64,000 bases of DNA from DATDPM01 sp963841995 (GTDB lineage Bacteria; Pseudomonadota; Alphaproteobacteria; DATDPM01), in assembly GCA_963841995.1 (NCBI GenBank), contig CAWJEX010000007.1, forward strand, positions 222,284 to 286,283, given 5' to 3'. Positions 37,134 to 46,700 of the stretch are shown one piece after another. Made by a program: the position numbers and the translations under genes. The notes below the pieces were generated by a model. That model was not told the origin of the DNA. It saw only the letters and a list, made by a program, of their open reading frames with translations, and did no database searches. The stretch's first letter is position 1; the number at the start of each line of letters is the position of its first letter.

Positions 37134-37170
37134 AATGGCAAAACCGAGAAATCGGTTTTGCCATTTTTTA
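37134..37170 (+). terminator. Strong intrinsic terminator with no + strand gene upstream
   Basis: Perfect 14-bp arms (aatggcaaaaccga / tcggttttgccatt) with a 4-base loop gaaa overlap a T6 run, then att, on the + strand. It also sits directly after the tag stop codon on the minus strand, but there the bases following the stem (caagtgc) are not U-rich. It could therefore stabilise the tag 3' end or terminate an unannotated + strand transcript. Confidence 0.7.
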
Positions 37171-37833
37171 TTTCCGAGCCCTCCGCCTTCCTCTTGGCAT
37201 TCTCTTTTTTTGTAAAGATTCCTTTTTCTTTTTACTTTTAGCAGGCGCTTTGGAGGGCCGAGGACGAGGTTCCGCCGCCGGTCGGGGTTCGATCACCCGA
37301 CTATCCATCCAAGGCGGTGCCATGGCCCCTATCCGGAAATAGACAGGACATGTTGGGCGATGGGCCCCCGGCAAATAGCCGATGCTCATCAGGAACTCCC
37401 CGGTAACCTCGCCACCGGTAAAAAGGAAGGTTTTTTTGAAAAGCCGGACCCAGTCATCTTTTGGCAGCGGGTGATGGGTGGCGATCCAGGCTGCAAAGGA
37501 ACCGGACGCCTCACGAATGACCCTCACCCGTCGTGCGTTTTCGATGATGGCGTCCACCTTGAGGCGGTTGCGGATGATGGCGGGATCGGCCAGCAACCGG
37601 TGCCGCTGTGCGGCCCCATAGTCGGCTACCTGGTCCACCGCAAAGCCGTCGAAGGCGCGCCGCAGGCCCTCCCGCCTTTTCAGCACCAAAAGCCAGGACA
37701 ACCCGGCTTGGTTAATTTCGAGGGCGAGGCGCTCGAACAGAGCCGTCTCGTCGCGGAGCGGAAAGCCGTATTCGAGGTCGTGATACGGCCCATGGAAAGG
37801 ATGACCGGGAGCGATGTCGCAATACCAGCTCAC
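37168..37833 (-). CDS. tag: DNA-3-methyladenine glycosylase I family protein
   Basis: The 221-residue protein matches the TAG family: SWYCDIAPG...YHDLEYGFPLRDETALFERLALEINQAGLSW near the start and YLPGAHRPTCPVY near 160 (His-x3-Cys). The Cys near 5 and the His/Cys pair fit the family zinc snap. It removes alkylated adenine from DNA. Compared with E. coli TAG the N-terminus is altered (no RCPWC-like motif). A Lys/Arg-rich tail of about 40 residues is added after MDSRVIEP, perhaps for DNA contact. The start is GTG at 37833. Confidence 0.82.
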   Translation of the reverse strand: MSWYCDIAPGHPFHGPYHDLEYGFPLRDETALFERLALEINQAGLSWLLVLKRREGLRRAFDGFAVDQVADYGAAQRHRLLADPAIIRNRLKVDAIIENARRVRVIREASGSFAAWIATHHPLPKDDWVRLFKKTFLFTGGEVTGEFLMSIGYLPGAHRPTCPVYFRIGAMAPPWMDSRVIEPRPAAEPRPRPSKAPAKSKKKKESLQKKRMPRGRRRARK

Positions 37834-37839
37834 GATCGG

Positions 37840-38079
37840 TCAGGTCGTCCTGTAGAAATCGATAAAGCCGCTGGCGATCACCCAGTCGACAGCTAGCCAA
37901 ATCACGATCGCAATCGCTGTGGTGACCAGCAGCTTAAGACCCATCCGGGGATTGGCCGGCGCGCTGGAGGCGTGCCCTGCTTCGGGTTGCTCTGGGGGCT
38001 GGGCGCCCCAGGGCAGCACCATGAAAAACATCAGGAACCAAACGATGACAAAGAGAGCGGTGCCGACGAACCAATTCAT
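37840..38079 (-). CDS. DUF1467 family inner-membrane protein
   Basis: The 79-residue protein has two membrane segments (about 2-22 and 52-72) joined by a Pro-rich loop, as in the alphaproteobacterial DUF1467 family. It commonly follows the methylmalonyl-CoA epimerase gene, and here the two overlap by 4 bp (ATGA). Function is unknown. Confidence 0.8.
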   Translation of the reverse strand: MNWFVGTALFVIVWFLMFFMVLPWGAQPPEQPEAGHASSAPANPRMGLKLLVTTAIAIVIWLAVDWVIASGFIDFYRTT

Positions 38080-38480
38080 ACTTGCTCGATCTCGATCAAG
38101 GTGCCGCAGAAATCCTTGGGGTGAAGGAAAAGAACCGGCTTGTCGTGGGCGCCGATCTTGGGCTCGCCATTGCCGAGCACCCGAACCTTGCTCTGCTTGA
38201 GATGGTCGCGGGCGGCCAAGATGTCTTCCACCTCCACGCAAAGGTGATGGACGCCGCCCGATGGATTGCGCTTGAGGAAATTGGCGACCGGCGAATCCGC
38301 GCCGATCGGATGCATCAGTTCGATCTTGGTGTTGGGCAGTTCGACGAACACCACCCGGACCCCATGGGCCGGGAAATCCTGGGCTTCCGACACCTTGGCC
38401 CCGAGCGTGTCCCGGTAAAGAGCCCGCGCCGCTTCGAGATCGGGCACGACGATGGCGACGTGATTGAGTCTTCCAACCAT
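38076..38480 (-). CDS. mce: Methylmalonyl-CoA epimerase
   Basis: The 134-residue vicinal-oxygen-chelate protein interconverts the (R) and (S) forms of methylmalonyl-CoA in propionate degradation. Metal ligand regions are seen in GRLNHVAIVV, VELPNTKIEL, GVHHLCVEVED and GTLIEIEQ. The ATG at 38480 has AAGGAG upstream. It forms a two-gene unit with the DUF1467 gene. Confidence 0.9.
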   Translation of the reverse strand: MVGRLNHVAIVVPDLEAARALYRDTLGAKVSEAQDFPAHGVRVVFVELPNTKIELMHPIGADSPVANFLKRNPSGGVHHLCVEVEDILAARDHLKQSKVRVLGNGEPKIGAHDKPVLFLHPKDFCGTLIEIEQV

Positions 38481-38563
38481 GATTTCTCCTTCGCTTGACC
38501 CGATTTTATATGGCCTGCAGGCAAGCCCAGGCAAGCCCATGGCCTTTGCGATTAAGCCGGCAT

Positions 38564-40237
38564 TTAAAGGCGAATGATGTGAACTTCGGTCACCGGCTTT
38601 CGCCCCATCAACATGTTGACCGCCCGGCGTACGGCAAGCCGCGCCGCCTCGCGCACCAGTGCGTCGTCGCCGCGATCATCATCCTCCAGCGCCTCGAATG
38701 CGGCGCGCACGGCACCCACGACGTCCTCGACGAGCTCCGAATCCCCATTCGGCTCGATAAGGCCAAGCAAGCTGACTTTCGGTTCCGCCGCCAATGCCCG
38801 GTTTCTCCCGATCACCAAGGTTGCGACCGCGCCGCCATTGAAACCCATGCGCCGCCTTTCGCGGAGAATCTCACCCTCCGCCGGAACGATCCGCCCCCCA
38901 TCCACCGCCAGCCGCCCGGAATGGACGCGGGCGACCACCTCCGACCGGCCGGGTGCTAGGCGTAAGACATCGCCGTTGCCGATCACCGGGGCTTCCGGCA
39001 CCTGGCATTCCCGGGCAAGCCGCGCCTGTTCGGCAAGATGCCGCGCTTCGCCGTGGACGGGCACGGCGATTTTCGGCCGCACCAGCTGGTACATGCGGAC
39101 GAGTTCGTCCCGCGCCGGATGGCCGGAGACGTGAACGAAATCGGTGCGTTCGTTGATAACCTCGATGCCGTGCCGGGCCAGGCGATTGACGACCCGAAGA
39201 ATTGCCTTCTCGTTTCCCGGAATGATCCGCGACGAAAAGATCACGGTGTCGCCGGGCTCGAGCTTCGCGTTCGGATGATTGCCGGCGGAAATGCGCGCCA
39301 GCGCGCCGCGCGGTTCGCCTTGGCTGCCGGTGCAAATCAACAGCGCCCGGCGGCGATCTAAGGTCTTGGCAGCAGTTTCATCCAGCAATTCGAGATCGTA
39401 AGACAGATAGCCGGTGCGCCGCGCCGCCTCGACCATGCGGGTGAGCGCGCGGCCCACCAGCACCGCCTTACGGCCATTTGCCGCCGCCGCCGCCGCCATC
39501 GTTTGGATTCGGGCGATGTTCGACGCGAAACTGGTGAATGCGACGCGGTTTTCGAATTGCCCGACGATCTCGATCAGCCTCTCGCGCAGCGTGGCCTCGG
39601 AACCGGACGTACCCGGCTGGAACACATTGGTCGAATTGCACATCAAGGCCAGCACGCCCTCTCGGCCGAGGCGGCCGAGGGCTTCGAAATCGGTCTTGTC
39701 GCCGACCAGCGGATCGGGATCGAATTTCCAATCTCCGGTATGGAGCACGGCGCCAAACGGCGTTCGGATCACCACGGCGTTGGGTTCCGGGATCGAATGG
39801 GTCAAGGTGACGAGCTCGATCTTGAACGGGCCAACGTCAAATTCGCCGGACAGCGGCACAATCGTGATCGGCGCCTCGCGCTCCAATCCCGCTTCGGCCA
39901 ATTTGTTGCGCAGAATTTCGGCGGTAAACGGCGTTGCATAAAGCGGGCACCGTAAGCGCGGCCATAGATACGGCACGGCGCCGATATGATCTTCGTGGGC
40001 GTGGGTCAGAACGATGCCGTCCAACCGGTCGCGCGCGGCCTCGATGAAGCCAATGTCGGGCAAGACAACATCGACGCCCGGCGTTTCATCGTCGCCGAAA
40101 GTGATGCCGAGATCGACCATCAGCCACCGGCCTTTGGTGCCGAAGAGCCCGAGATTCATGCCGATCTCGCCGGCGCCGCCCAAAGCAACGAACACCAGCT
40201 CGTCGCCGGGAACGAAGGATTGCGCCGGATTCGTCAT
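38564..40237 (-). CDS. rnj: Ribonuclease J
   Basis: The 557-residue metallo-beta-lactamase/beta-CASP nuclease has the zinc motif THAHEDHIG near 79, HTGDWKFD, the beta-CASP motif GSQGEPRGAL and HVSGHPARDEL. It degrades and matures RNA from 5' ends in alphaproteobacteria. It follows coaX with 1 bp spacing, the usual birA-coaX-rnj order behind the nuo operon. Confidence 0.95.
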   Translation of the reverse strand: MTNPAQSFVPGDELVFVALGGAGEIGMNLGLFGTKGRWLMVDLGITFGDDETPGVDVVLPDIGFIEAARDRLDGIVLTHAHEDHIGAVPYLWPRLRCPLYATPFTAEILRNKLAEAGLEREAPITIVPLSGEFDVGPFKIELVTLTHSIPEPNAVVIRTPFGAVLHTGDWKFDPDPLVGDKTDFEALGRLGREGVLALMCNSTNVFQPGTSGSEATLRERLIEIVGQFENRVAFTSFASNIARIQTMAAAAAANGRKAVLVGRALTRMVEAARRTGYLSYDLELLDETAAKTLDRRRALLICTGSQGEPRGALARISAGNHPNAKLEPGDTVIFSSRIIPGNEKAILRVVNRLARHGIEVINERTDFVHVSGHPARDELVRMYQLVRPKIAVPVHGEARHLAEQARLARECQVPEAPVIGNGDVLRLAPGRSEVVARVHSGRLAVDGGRIVPAEGEILRERRRMGFNGGAVATLVIGRNRALAAEPKVSLLGLIEPNGDSELVEDVVGAVRAAFEALEDDDRGDDALVREAARLAVRRAVNMLMGRKPVTEVHIIRL

Positions 40238-40238
40238 T

Positions 40239-41015
40239 CTAGCTTCGACTCTTGCCGTTTCGCGCGAAGACGAGCCTGAGCCCGCGGAGCGTCAAGTCGG
40301 CGTCCTGATGAGCGATGACCTTCGTCGCCTCGGCAAAGAGCGGAGCCAATCCGCCGGTCGCCACCACCGTCATCGCGGTGCCGAACTCCTCTTTGATGCG
40401 AGCGACCAAGCCTTCGATCAACCCGACATAGCCCCAATAGACGCCCGAACGCATCGCCGAGATCGTTCCCTTGCCGATCACGCGATCGGGTCGCTTTATC
40501 CCAATTCGGGGCAGCTTGGCAGCATGCATATGGAGGGCTTCCAGGGAGAGATTGACGCCGGGTGCGATCACCCCACCCCAATAATTTCCCTCGGCGTCGA
40601 CAATATCGAAGGTCGTCGCGGTGCCGAAATCGATGACGATTACCGGGCCTTTGTATCGCTCATGGGCGGCGACCGCATTGACCAGCCGATCGGCGCCGAC
40701 TTCTTCGGGATTATCGAGAAGAATGCCGATGCCAAGATCCACGCCCTCGCCCACCACCAGCGGTTCGCAATTAAAATAGCGGCGGCAAAGCGTCGCCAGA
40801 TTGTGTTGCGCCGCCGGAACCACATTGGCGATCACCGCACCGTCGATATCGTCGGCGGTAAGGCCGTCGAGGACCATCAATTGCGTGAGCCATACCGCAT
40901 ATTCGTCGGCGGTGCGGTCGGGATTGTTCGAGCTTCGCCATTGCCGACGCAGCGTGTCGCCTTCGAAAACCGCGAAGACGATGTTGGTGTTGCCAAAGTC
41001 GATCGCGAGCAACAT
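40239..41015 (-). CDS. coaX: Type III pantothenate kinase
   Basis: The 258-residue CoaX phosphorylates pantothenate, the first step of coenzyme A synthesis. It shows the phosphate-binding IDFGNTN, GADRLVNAVAA and IDFGTATTFD of the ASKHA fold. It lies 3 bp after birA. Confidence 0.95.
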   Translation of the reverse strand: MLLAIDFGNTNIVFAVFEGDTLRRQWRSSNNPDRTADEYAVWLTQLMVLDGLTADDIDGAVIANVVPAAQHNLATLCRRYFNCEPLVVGEGVDLGIGILLDNPEEVGADRLVNAVAAHERYKGPVIVIDFGTATTFDIVDAEGNYWGGVIAPGVNLSLEALHMHAAKLPRIGIKRPDRVIGKGTISAMRSGVYWGYVGLIEGLVARIKEEFGTAMTVVATGGLAPLFAEATKVIAHQDADLTLRGLRLVFARNGKSRS

Positions 41016-41018
41016 ATC

Positions 41019-41762
41019 TTAATCTCTACCCGTGAAGAACACGTCACCCGCCGTAATTGCGCGCTGTCCGGTATCGGTTTCGAGAATGAGGGCGCCATTG
41101 TCGTCCAGTTCGGAAAATTTTCCGCGCAAACGCTCATTGGCCATTCGGACGTCGATGACTTGACCGATCCCCGCCGCGCGCGCGAGCCACGCGTCGCGCA
41201 GGGGCGCAAAGCCTTCACTGCGCCACCGACCGTACCAAAACCGAAGATGGTCGAAATAGGTTTCCATCACCTCGCGCACCGTTGTTCGGCAGCCGACCGC
41301 AGCCAAGCTCGTCGCGGGAAATTCGGTATCGCGCGGGAAATTCGCGACATTAATTCCCACCCCCACGACCGCAAAGGACAACACGCCGCCTTCAATTTCG
41401 GATTCGATCAGAATTCCCGCCACTTTCTTGCCCGTTAGCAAAACATCATTGGGCCATTTGAACCGCAAATCGATGCCTTCCGGCAATAGCGGTAAGAGGG
41501 CCTCGGCAACGGCAAGGGCCGCGGCAAATCCCAAATTCGCGGCGTCCATAGGCGCGCATTGCGGCCGCAACAACAGCGAGCAGTAGAGATTGCCGGGTGG
41601 GGAAATCCAGGTCCTGCCCCGGCGCCCGCGTCCGGCCCTCTGAGTCTCGGCGACAACCGCGGTTCCCTCAGGGGCGCCGGTCTTCGCGCGGCGCCGTATC
41701 TCCTCATTGGTGCTGTCGGTATCGGCAAAGGACAGAAGGCGAAGCGGCGGCTCCAAGACCAT
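41019..41762 (-). CDS. birA: Biotin--[acetyl-CoA-carboxylase] ligase
   Basis: The 247-residue enzyme attaches biotin to BCCP. It shows the biotinyl-AMP loop GRGRRGRTW, then GNLYCSLLLRP and the lysine in FKWPNDVLLTGKKVAGIL. It lacks the N-terminal helix-turn-helix of E. coli BirA, so it is a ligase only and not a repressor. It follows nuoN by 3 bp. Confidence 0.94.
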   Translation of the reverse strand: MVLEPPLRLLSFADTDSTNEEIRRRAKTGAPEGTAVVAETQRAGRGRRGRTWISPPGNLYCSLLLRPQCAPMDAANLGFAAALAVAEALLPLLPEGIDLRFKWPNDVLLTGKKVAGILIESEIEGGVLSFAVVGVGINVANFPRDTEFPATSLAAVGCRTTVREVMETYFDHLRFWYGRWRSEGFAPLRDAWLARAAGIGQVIDVRMANERLRGKFSELDDNGALILETDTGQRAITAGDVFFTGRD

Positions 41763-41765
41763 GCT

Positions 41766-43223
41766 TCAGCCGGAAAACAGCGCGGCGGCGGCGGCATTGG
41801 CGGCCGTCAGAACCGGTCCCGGATAGACGAAGAAGAGGAGGGTCAAAACACCGGTCGCCCCGATGACCCAGGCCAATTCGCGAGCGATCGGACGATGCAG
41901 CGTATCCCTCGGCTCATCGAAATACATGAGCTTGACGATTTTCAAATAATAATAGGCCGCCACCACGCTGCTCAACACCCCGATAACGGCAAGCGTCACC
42001 AGCCCGGCATTGATGGCGGCGAGAAAAACGTAGAGCTTGCCAAAGAATCCGGCAAGCGGCGGTATGCCCGCCATCGAAAACATGAAAATCGCCATGGCGC
42101 AGGCAAGCATCGGATGGGTTCGGGCGAGCCCCGCCAAATCGTCAATCTGCTCCACCATCCGGTCGTGCTGGCGCATGCACAGCACACAGGCCCAAGTCCC
42201 AACCACCATGATGAGATAGATCGTCATATAGATAATGACGCTGCTGACCCCGGCTTCGCCGCCGGCCGCCAAGCCGACGAGGGCATAGCCGACGTGACCA
42301 ATCGAGCTATAGGCAAGAAGCCGCTTTATGTTGGTCTGGTTGATGGCGGCAAAAGCGCCCAAAATCATCGAGCCCGCGGAGATCACGACGAAGATCTGCT
42401 GCCACTGGGCGACAAGCTGTCCAAACGGCCCGGCCATGACCCGCAATAGAAGCGCCATCGCCGCCAGCTTCGGCGCCGCAGCGAAAAATGCGGTCACGGG
42501 TGTTGGCGCGCCCTCATAGACATCGGGTGTCCACATATGGAACGGAACCGCCGAGATTTTGAACGCAAGGCCCGCCACCACGAATACCAGGCCGACGATG
42601 ATCCCAAGGGACGGCTGAGCGCCCTTTACGGGGGCCAAGAGTGTGGCCAGATGCTCGAATTCCGTGGTTCCGGCAAAGCCGTAAACCAGCGAGGCGCCGT
42701 AAAGGAGCATGCCGGACGATAACGCGCCCAATACGAAATATTTCAGCCCGGCTTCGCTCGATCGCAGCGTGTCGCGGCGGATCGCCGCCAGGATGTAAAG
42801 CGACAGGCTCTGCAACTCGAGGCCGAGATAGAGCGAGATCAGATTGTTGGCTGAAATCATCAGCAGCATGCCGAGGGTCGCGAACAGCACGAGCAATGGA
42901 TATTCGAAACATTCGGCCTTCTCATGGCGCAGATAATCGAGGGACATGACCAGCGACAGCGCCGCCGACCCCAGCACCAGAATCTTCATGAACACGGCGA
43001 ATTCGTCGGTAATGAACATTCCGGCGAAAGTCACGGTCCGGTCAGCGCCGAGGACGCACTGCATGCCGATTGCGGCGATCAGCGCCAGCATGACCATCCA
43101 GGAGATCCCGCGCGTCGTCTTGTCGCCGCGATAAACGCCGTAGACCAAGAAACCAAGGCCGATGATGGCGAGAAAAATTTCAGGTACGGCCGGGCTGAAA
43201 TTTGGGGTTTGCTCCGCCGTCAT
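41766..43223 (-). CDS. nuoN: NADH-quinone oxidoreductase subunit N
   Basis: The 485-residue antiporter-like membrane subunit of complex I takes part in proton pumping. Hydrophobic segments fill its length, as in the 14-helix family. The ATG at 43223 overlaps the nuoM stop as ATGA. It is the last gene of the nuoA-N operon. Confidence 0.95.
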   Translation of the reverse strand: MTAEQTPNFSPAVPEIFLAIIGLGFLVYGVYRGDKTTRGISWMVMLALIAAIGMQCVLGADRTVTFAGMFITDEFAVFMKILVLGSAALSLVMSLDYLRHEKAECFEYPLLVLFATLGMLLMISANNLISLYLGLELQSLSLYILAAIRRDTLRSSEAGLKYFVLGALSSGMLLYGASLVYGFAGTTEFEHLATLLAPVKGAQPSLGIIVGLVFVVAGLAFKISAVPFHMWTPDVYEGAPTPVTAFFAAAPKLAAMALLLRVMAGPFGQLVAQWQQIFVVISAGSMILGAFAAINQTNIKRLLAYSSIGHVGYALVGLAAGGEAGVSSVIIYMTIYLIMVVGTWACVLCMRQHDRMVEQIDDLAGLARTHPMLACAMAIFMFSMAGIPPLAGFFGKLYVFLAAINAGLVTLAVIGVLSSVVAAYYYLKIVKLMYFDEPRDTLHRPIARELAWVIGATGVLTLLFFVYPGPVLTAANAAAAALFSG

Positions 43224-44767
43224 TTGGGAATTACCCACGTCGCGGGCCATGTCGCAGGATCGGCCGCCGCCAGCGATTTGGCATGGGCGCCGACGGTTTC
43301 ATAGCGTTGGGCCAGATTCTCGGCCGAGGCGCGGATGACATCGAAGAAAGGTGCTGGATAAATGCCCATCCAAAGCACGAGCGCAATGAGCGGCGCGAAC
43401 ACGGCCATCTCGCGTGGACTCAAATCCAAAATCTTTTTCAAATCTTCGCGTTCGAGTTTGCCAAAAATGACGCGGCGATAGAGCCACAGCATATAAGCCA
43501 CGCCGAGCACCATGCCGGTCGCCGCAAAGACCGCCACCCAGATGTTCACGAGGAAGCCGCCCAGCAGGGCCAGGAATTCGCCGACGAAACCGCTGGTTCC
43601 CGGAACTCCCACCGAGCCAAAGGTGAAAACCATGAACACAAAAGCATAGAGCGGCATTCGGTGAACAAGGCCGCCATAGCGCGCAATCAAGCGGCTGTGG
43701 ACGCGGTCATAGACCACGCCGACGCAAAGGAAGAGTGCGGCCGAAATTACACCGTGGCTCAACATCTGAACGATCGCACCCTCGAGCCCCGGTACATTCA
43801 GCGCAAAGATGCCGATGGTAACAAACCCCATATGCGCCACCGACGAATAGGCAATTAGCTTTTTCATGTCCTCTTGGGCAAGCGCCACCAGCGACGTATA
43901 GATCACCGCGACCACTGACAGCGCGAAGACCATGGGCACGAAATAGAGCGTGGCATCGGGCAGCAAGGGCAATGCGAGCCGCAAAAACCCGTAACCGCCC
44001 ATCTTGAGGAGAACCCCCGCTAGCATCACCGAGCCCGCCGTGGGCGCTTCGACGTGGGCGTCGGGGAGCCAGGTGTGGACTGGCCACATCGGCATTTTCA
44101 CGGCAAACGACGCGAAGAAGGCGAGGAAAAGCCAGATCTGCATGCCAATCGGCAAATTCAAATTCATGAGCGTGGGCAGATCCGATGTCCCGCCCTTGAC
44201 ATAAAGAGTGATGACGGCAAGCAGCATCAACACCGAGCCGAGCAGCGTGTATAGAAAGAACTTGAATGCGGAATAAACCCGCCGCTCGCCGCCCCACACG
44301 CCGATGATGAGGAACATCGGGATCAACACGCCCTCGAAGAAGATGTAAAGAAGGACAAAATCGAGGGCGCAGAACACGCCGACCATCATGGTTTCGAGAA
44401 CCAGGAAGGCGATCATGAATTCCTTGACCCGGCTCTTGATCGATTCCCAGCTCGCCAGCACGCAAATCGGCGTCAGCAGGGTCGAGAGCAAAATAAAGAA
44501 TACCGAAATGCCGTCAACGCCCAGGTGGTAGTAGACATTGATCCCCGGAAGCCATTGCACCTTTTCTTCGAATTGGAAATCGGCGCTGCCAGTATCGAAA
44601 TTCACCCACAGCAGCAATGAGAGGACAAAGGTGACGAGCGAGGTCCATAGCGCCAGATAGCGCGCATTGCGCGCGACGACCTCGGGCTCGCCGCGGGTGA
44701 CGAGAATGAACGCGGCGCCCACCAGCGGCAAGAACGTGACCAGGGAAAGGATCGGCCAGCCTTCCAT
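43220..44767 (-). CDS. nuoM: NADH-quinone oxidoreductase subunit M
   Basis: The 515-residue antiporter-like proton-pumping subunit keeps the key glutamate (E145, in FFEGVLIP) and the lysine in FAVKMPMWPVHTWLPDAH (K224). Length is normal. Confidence 0.96.
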   Translation of the reverse strand: MEGWPILSLVTFLPLVGAAFILVTRGEPEVVARNARYLALWTSLVTFVLSLLLWVNFDTGSADFQFEEKVQWLPGINVYYHLGVDGISVFFILLSTLLTPICVLASWESIKSRVKEFMIAFLVLETMMVGVFCALDFVLLYIFFEGVLIPMFLIIGVWGGERRVYSAFKFFLYTLLGSVLMLLAVITLYVKGGTSDLPTLMNLNLPIGMQIWLFLAFFASFAVKMPMWPVHTWLPDAHVEAPTAGSVMLAGVLLKMGGYGFLRLALPLLPDATLYFVPMVFALSVVAVIYTSLVALAQEDMKKLIAYSSVAHMGFVTIGIFALNVPGLEGAIVQMLSHGVISAALFLCVGVVYDRVHSRLIARYGGLVHRMPLYAFVFMVFTFGSVGVPGTSGFVGEFLALLGGFLVNIWVAVFAATGMVLGVAYMLWLYRRVIFGKLEREDLKKILDLSPREMAVFAPLIALVLWMGIYPAPFFDVIRASAENLAQRYETVGAHAKSLAAADPATWPATWVIPK

Positions 44768-46699
44768 CTATCGGCCCATCGAATAGAGGTACCAGGTGAC
44801 GAACGCCACGACACCGATCAGCATCGCAAAGGCGTAGTGATAAACGTAACCGGTCTGAAGGGCGGCCACGCGGCGCGCCAGCAACCGCGTCGCCGCAGCA
44901 ACTCCATCGGGGCCGACGCCATCGATGAGCGCGCCGTCCCCCGATTTCCAGAATCCCCGACCCAGAATAAGCGCCGGACGCACGAACAACCGGTCGTAGA
45001 GTTCGTCGAAATACCATTTGTGGAGCAGGAAACGGTAAATCCCGCGGAATTGCCCGGCAAATCTCCTGGGCAGATCGGGCGCCACCTGATAGGCGAAGGT
45101 CGCCAGCGCGATGCCGGCCAGCGCCACGACGGTGGGCAAGAATTTGATCAGATGCGGCGCGTGATGAGCGGCCATAAGCGCGCCATGATCGGGCAACGAA
45201 TTCAACGTGCCACCCCAGAACGCAGTGGCGCCTTCGCCGACGAAATAGTCTTGGCCGATAATGCCGCCGAAAATCGCACCCAGCGCCAGAAACATCAGCG
45301 GAATGGTCATAACTTTCGGCGATTCGTGGACATGGGCCATGACCTTTTCGTCGGCATGGGGCGTGCCGTGGAAGGTCATATACAGAAGCCGCCAGGAATA
45401 AAACGCGGTCAGGAACGCCGCGGCGATCCCCATGGTATAAGCATAGATGCCGACGGCGCTGTGAGCGCCCCAGGCGGATTCGAGGATGATGTCCTTGGAA
45501 TAAAAGCCGGCAAAGAACGGAATGCCGGCGAGCGCCAAGCTGCCAATCCACATCAGGGCCCACGTCAGTTTGATGTGCTTCCAAATGCCGCCCATGCGGC
45601 GCATATCCTGCTCGCCGGACATGGCGTGAATAACCGAACCCGCCCCCAGGAACAGCAGCGCCTTGAAGAAAGCGTGCATCACCACGTGGAACATCGCGGC
45701 GGCATAGGCCGACACGCCGATCGCAAAGAACATGTAACCGAGCTGACTGACCGTCGAATAGGCGATGACCCGTTTGATATCGTTTTGCACCAGACCGACG
45801 GTGGCGCCGAAGAAGGCGGTGGTCGCGCCGACGACGGCGACGACCATCAATGCGTCGGGGGCTTGCTCGAAGAGCGGGGAAAGCCGCGCCACCATGAACA
45901 CGCCGGCGGTGACCATCGTCGCAGCATGGATGAGGGCGGAAACCGGAGTCGGCCCTTCCATCGCATCCGGCAACCATGTGTGCAGCCCGATCTGCGCCGA
46001 TTTGCCCATCGCGCCAATAAAAAGAAGCAAGCAAACGATCGTCAGACTGTCGGTACCGATTCCCAGGACTTGAATTTTATGCCCGGCCGCCCCTGCGGCG
46101 TTGGCGAAAATGCCGTTCAGATTGACGGTGTCGAACAGCAGATAGACGCCGAGAATTCCCAGCGTAAACCCAACATCGCCGACCCGATTGACGATGAATG
46201 CCTTGATGGCGGCGGCATTGGCGCTCGGCCGGTCGTACCAGAAGCCGATCAGAAGGTAAGAGCAAAGTCCGACCCCCTCCCAGCCGAAGAACAGCTGAAG
46301 AAGGTTCGACGCCGTCACCAGCATCAGCATGAAAAAAGTGAAGAGGCTCAAATAGGCGAAAAAGCGCGGAATGCTGTCGTCATGTTCCATATAGCCAATG
46401 GAATAAACGTGAATGGACGCCGAAACGATGGTGACCATCGAAACCATCACCGCGCTCAACGCGTCGAAATGGAGCGCCCAGTCGACCTTGAAATTGCCGG
46501 ATTCGATCCACGGGACCAGGACGACCTCGCGGGAATTTCCGCCGATCACCACATCGGCAAAAACGAACAGCGAAAAGACCGCCGCGAGGATGAGTGAGCC
46601 GCAGCTCACCAGTTGCGAGCCGCGGTCGCCCAGAAAGCGGCCGAACAATCCAGCTCCGATGGCCCCAAAGAGCGGCAGAAAGACGCTGGCGGCTTCCAT
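44768..46699 (-). CDS. nuoL: NADH-quinone oxidoreductase subunit L
   Basis: The 643-residue distal proton-pumping subunit keeps the glutamate in FFGWEGVGLCSYLLIGFWY (E141) and the lysine in GAMGKSAQIGLHTWLPDAMEGPTPVSALIHAATMV-type sequence (K233). The C-terminal lateral-helix region is present. Its stop abuts the nuoM start. Confidence 0.96.
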   Translation of the reverse strand: MEAASVFLPLFGAIGAGLFGRFLGDRGSQLVSCGSLILAAVFSLFVFADVVIGGNSREVVLVPWIESGNFKVDWALHFDALSAVMVSMVTIVSASIHVYSIGYMEHDDSIPRFFAYLSLFTFFMLMLVTASNLLQLFFGWEGVGLCSYLLIGFWYDRPSANAAAIKAFIVNRVGDVGFTLGILGVYLLFDTVNLNGIFANAAGAAGHKIQVLGIGTDSLTIVCLLLFIGAMGKSAQIGLHTWLPDAMEGPTPVSALIHAATMVTAGVFMVARLSPLFEQAPDALMVVAVVGATTAFFGATVGLVQNDIKRVIAYSTVSQLGYMFFAIGVSAYAAAMFHVVMHAFFKALLFLGAGSVIHAMSGEQDMRRMGGIWKHIKLTWALMWIGSLALAGIPFFAGFYSKDIILESAWGAHSAVGIYAYTMGIAAAFLTAFYSWRLLYMTFHGTPHADEKVMAHVHESPKVMTIPLMFLALGAIFGGIIGQDYFVGEGATAFWGGTLNSLPDHGALMAAHHAPHLIKFLPTVVALAGIALATFAYQVAPDLPRRFAGQFRGIYRFLLHKWYFDELYDRLFVRPALILGRGFWKSGDGALIDGVGPDGVAAATRLLARRVAALQTGYVYHYAFAMLIGVVAFVTWYLYSMGR

Positions 46700-46700
46700 C

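Noticed and set aside
44837..46597. 586-codon open frame antisense to nuoL
   Set aside because: Its protein is a low-complexity His/Arg/Asp-rich antisense reading of a highly conserved gene; long antisense frames are expected at this GC content.
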